In this document: positions 63,050 through 64,000 of the stretch, piece by piece
How the letters are laid out: every line of letters begins with the position of its first letter
Position numbering within the stretch: the first letter of the stretch is position 1
Assembly (NCBI RefSeq): GCF_024198235.1
Contig: NZ_JAKCFB010000003.1
Coordinates: 310,001 to 374,000 of the forward strand
Length of the DNA: 64,000 bases
Direction of reading: 5' to 3'
From: Myxococcus dinghuensis
GTDB taxonomy: Bacteria > Myxococcota > Myxococcia > Myxococcales > Myxococcaceae
Notes under the pieces: generated by a model
Databases searched by the model: none
What the model was told of the DNA's origin: nothing
The model's input: the letters and a program-made list of their open reading frames with translations, nothing else
Position numbers and translations under genes: made by a program

Positions 63050-63364
63050 ATGAAGCTGTGGCTTGTGATTGGAGGATTCTTCCTGGGCGCGGTGACTGCG
63101 TGTGGCGTGGCGCCAGAGGGCGAAGAGTCAGGGGTCTCGGGCCCCACTGAGACCTTGGAGCTGGAGACTCAATCGCAGGCGCAGCGCACGTACATCTGCT
63201 TGGATTGGACGTTCGACAACTCGTGCTGCAGCCAGTCACAGCACAGACAGTATCGGAGTTGCGGCGTCTTCGACTGCAATGCCGATCAGTCGTCCTGCAC
63301 CTACCTCGGACAGGAAAAGGAGTGGAGGTGCGTCGTCGTCAATGGCTATATCCCCTGCGGATAG
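63050..63364 (+). CDS. Small Cys-rich lipoprotein
   Basis: 104 aa from ATG 63050. Signal with lipobox AVTAC. A Glu/Ser-rich linker leads to a Cys-rich module (TYICLDWTFDNSCCSQSQ, YRSCGVFDCNADQSSCTYLG) ending in IPCG. Similar in style to the other myxobacterial Cys-rich lipoproteins in the window. Function unknown. Confidence 0.75.
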   Translation: MKLWLVIGGFFLGAVTACGVAPEGEESGVSGPTETLELETQSQAQRTYICLDWTFDNSCCSQSQHRQYRSCGVFDCNADQSSCTYLGQEKEWRCVVVNGYIPCG

Positions 63365-63467
63365 CGTGCGGCCGAAGGGATCGCTGCGCTCGAACGGGTG
63401 GACCAGGTCGAGGTGATTGACGAGAGAGAAGGACGATCCCGGGTCCACGAACAAAAGGGCCCGGCGG

Positions 63468-64000
63468 TCATCGCGCTCGCCGCGCCGCGTCCTCTCCAGG
63501 CTCCAGCGCACCGAGGAACGCGAGCACCCGACGCACCGTCGCGTCCGGGTGCTCCAGCGGGAACAGGTGTCCTCCCGGCAGTTCGTCCACCTGGACGCCA
63601 GGGAGCGCCCGCCGGACGCGGGCCAGCGCCGCCGAGGTGAGCGTCACCGATTCCTGGCCGCGCACGACCAACGTGGGCACGCTCACGGAGCGCAGCGCGC
63701 GCCAGACGTCCTTCGGGCTCGTCTCGAACACCCGCGCCTCCCAGTCGCGGGGGATGGTCAACCGGAGGCCACCGTCAGGTGTCTCCGTGAGGCCATGGGC
63801 GACGTAGTCCTGGAAGCAGTCCGCGTCGAAGGCGCGGAACAGCGGCTTCTTGCGGTAGCTCGCCGCCGCCTCCTCCCGGGACGTCCAGCGCTCCCGGCGC
63901 CGGCGCGCGAGGCTCGCGGGCGGCACGCGGTGGCGCTGGCCCACCCAGGAGAGCAACCGCAGCAACACCGCCCGCCGCCCGGTGATGAGCACCGGGTCCA
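63468..64000 (-). CDS. Alpha/beta hydrolase, 5' end beyond the window
   Basis: The last ~176 residues of an alpha/beta hydrolase; the start lies beyond position 64000. Visible: VPTLVVRGQESVTLTSAAL (the strand carrying the catalytic Asp region), and LPGGHLFPLEHPDATVRRVLAFL with the catalytic His in GGHLF. The nucleophile is outside the window. Substrate unknown. Confidence 0.7.
   Translation of the reverse strand, partial: DPVLITGRRAVLLRLLSWVGQRHRVPPASLARRRRERWTSREEAAASYRKKPLFRAFDADCFQDYVAHGLTETPDGGLRLTIPRDWEARVFETSPKDVWRALRSVSVPTLVVRGQESVTLTSAALARVRRALPGVQVDELPGGHLFPLEHPDATVRRVLAFLGALEPGEDAARRAR

Noticed and set aside
1..64000. CRISPR arrays, tRNA or rRNA genes, transposase genes
   Set aside because: No regularly spaced repeat-spacer units, no tRNA or rRNA conserved sequences, and no transposase motif were seen.

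Overview
The window looks like a chromosome segment from a fruiting myxobacterium (Myxococcaceae, close to Myxococcus, Corallococcus or Pyxidicoccus). The basis is the very high GC, third-position GC bias, GTG and TTG starts, many Cys-rich lipoproteins, a DUF2378 (TIGR02265) protein, an Imm11-type immunity protein, an NtrC-type activator with sigma-54-like promoters, and an E1 alpha/beta pair resembling the M. xanthus esg locus. I saw no rRNA, tRNA, CRISPR array or intact insertion sequence.

Layout. 1-9.1 kb is mostly core and house-keeping: a 2-oxoacid dehydrogenase E1 pair, a GNAT acetyltransferase, a PilZ protein, two lipoproteins (one an SGNH hydrolase) and PEP carboxylase. 9.2-11.6 kb holds a membrane glycosyltransferase-like protein with a TPR-like tail. 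11.6-25.4 kb is an accessory region of lower density. It has three regulator/target pairs arranged divergently (LysR/pirin, MmyB-like/SDR, LysR/EamA), decayed MerR and NTF2-like remnants, a stand-alone L7/L12-CTD-like protein, an orphan Imm11 protein next to a 241-bp duplicated gene tail and a truncated solute-binding protein, a five-blade tachylectin-like lipoprotein and a PP2C-like phosphatase.

25.7-31.6 kb is the most interesting locus: a two-gene operon of a 1407-aa M4 metalloprotease ending in a dockerin-like module, followed 5 bp later by a lipoprotein with four 87-aa Ig-like repeats and a C-terminal cohesin-like domain. It could be a surface-tethered, cellulosome-like protease, encoded as a matched pair.

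32-42.2 kb encodes exported oxidoreductases and surface proteins (cytokinin-dehydrogenase-like flavoprotein, copper radical oxidase, parallel beta-helix lipoprotein), a Ski2-like DUF3516 helicase and a short ribosome hibernation factor with a sigma-54-like promoter. 42.3-48 kb has an ankyrin/beta-strand-repeat protein and several lipoproteins, including a BamC-like plus ChaN-like fusion. 48-53.7 kb has a PatZ-type acyl-CoA-synthetase/GNAT protein, a flavin reductase of the SIP family and an NmrA-like/LysR divergent pair. 53.8-59.6 kb is a signalling cluster: DUF2378, DUF3014, sensor kinase, sigma-54 activator and OmpA-like lipoprotein, with a good sigma-54 promoter ahead of the DUF3014 gene that suggests an autoregulatory loop. 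59.6-64 kb has a large lipoprotein with adhesin-like repeats, a small Cys-rich lipoprotein and the 3' part of an alpha/beta hydrolase gene that runs off the window.

About twenty of the roughly fifty genes carry lipoprotein or Sec/Tat signals, so this segment is strongly devoted to the cell surface and secreted degradation, as expected for a predatory myxobacterium. All functions are read from sequence motifs without database searches.
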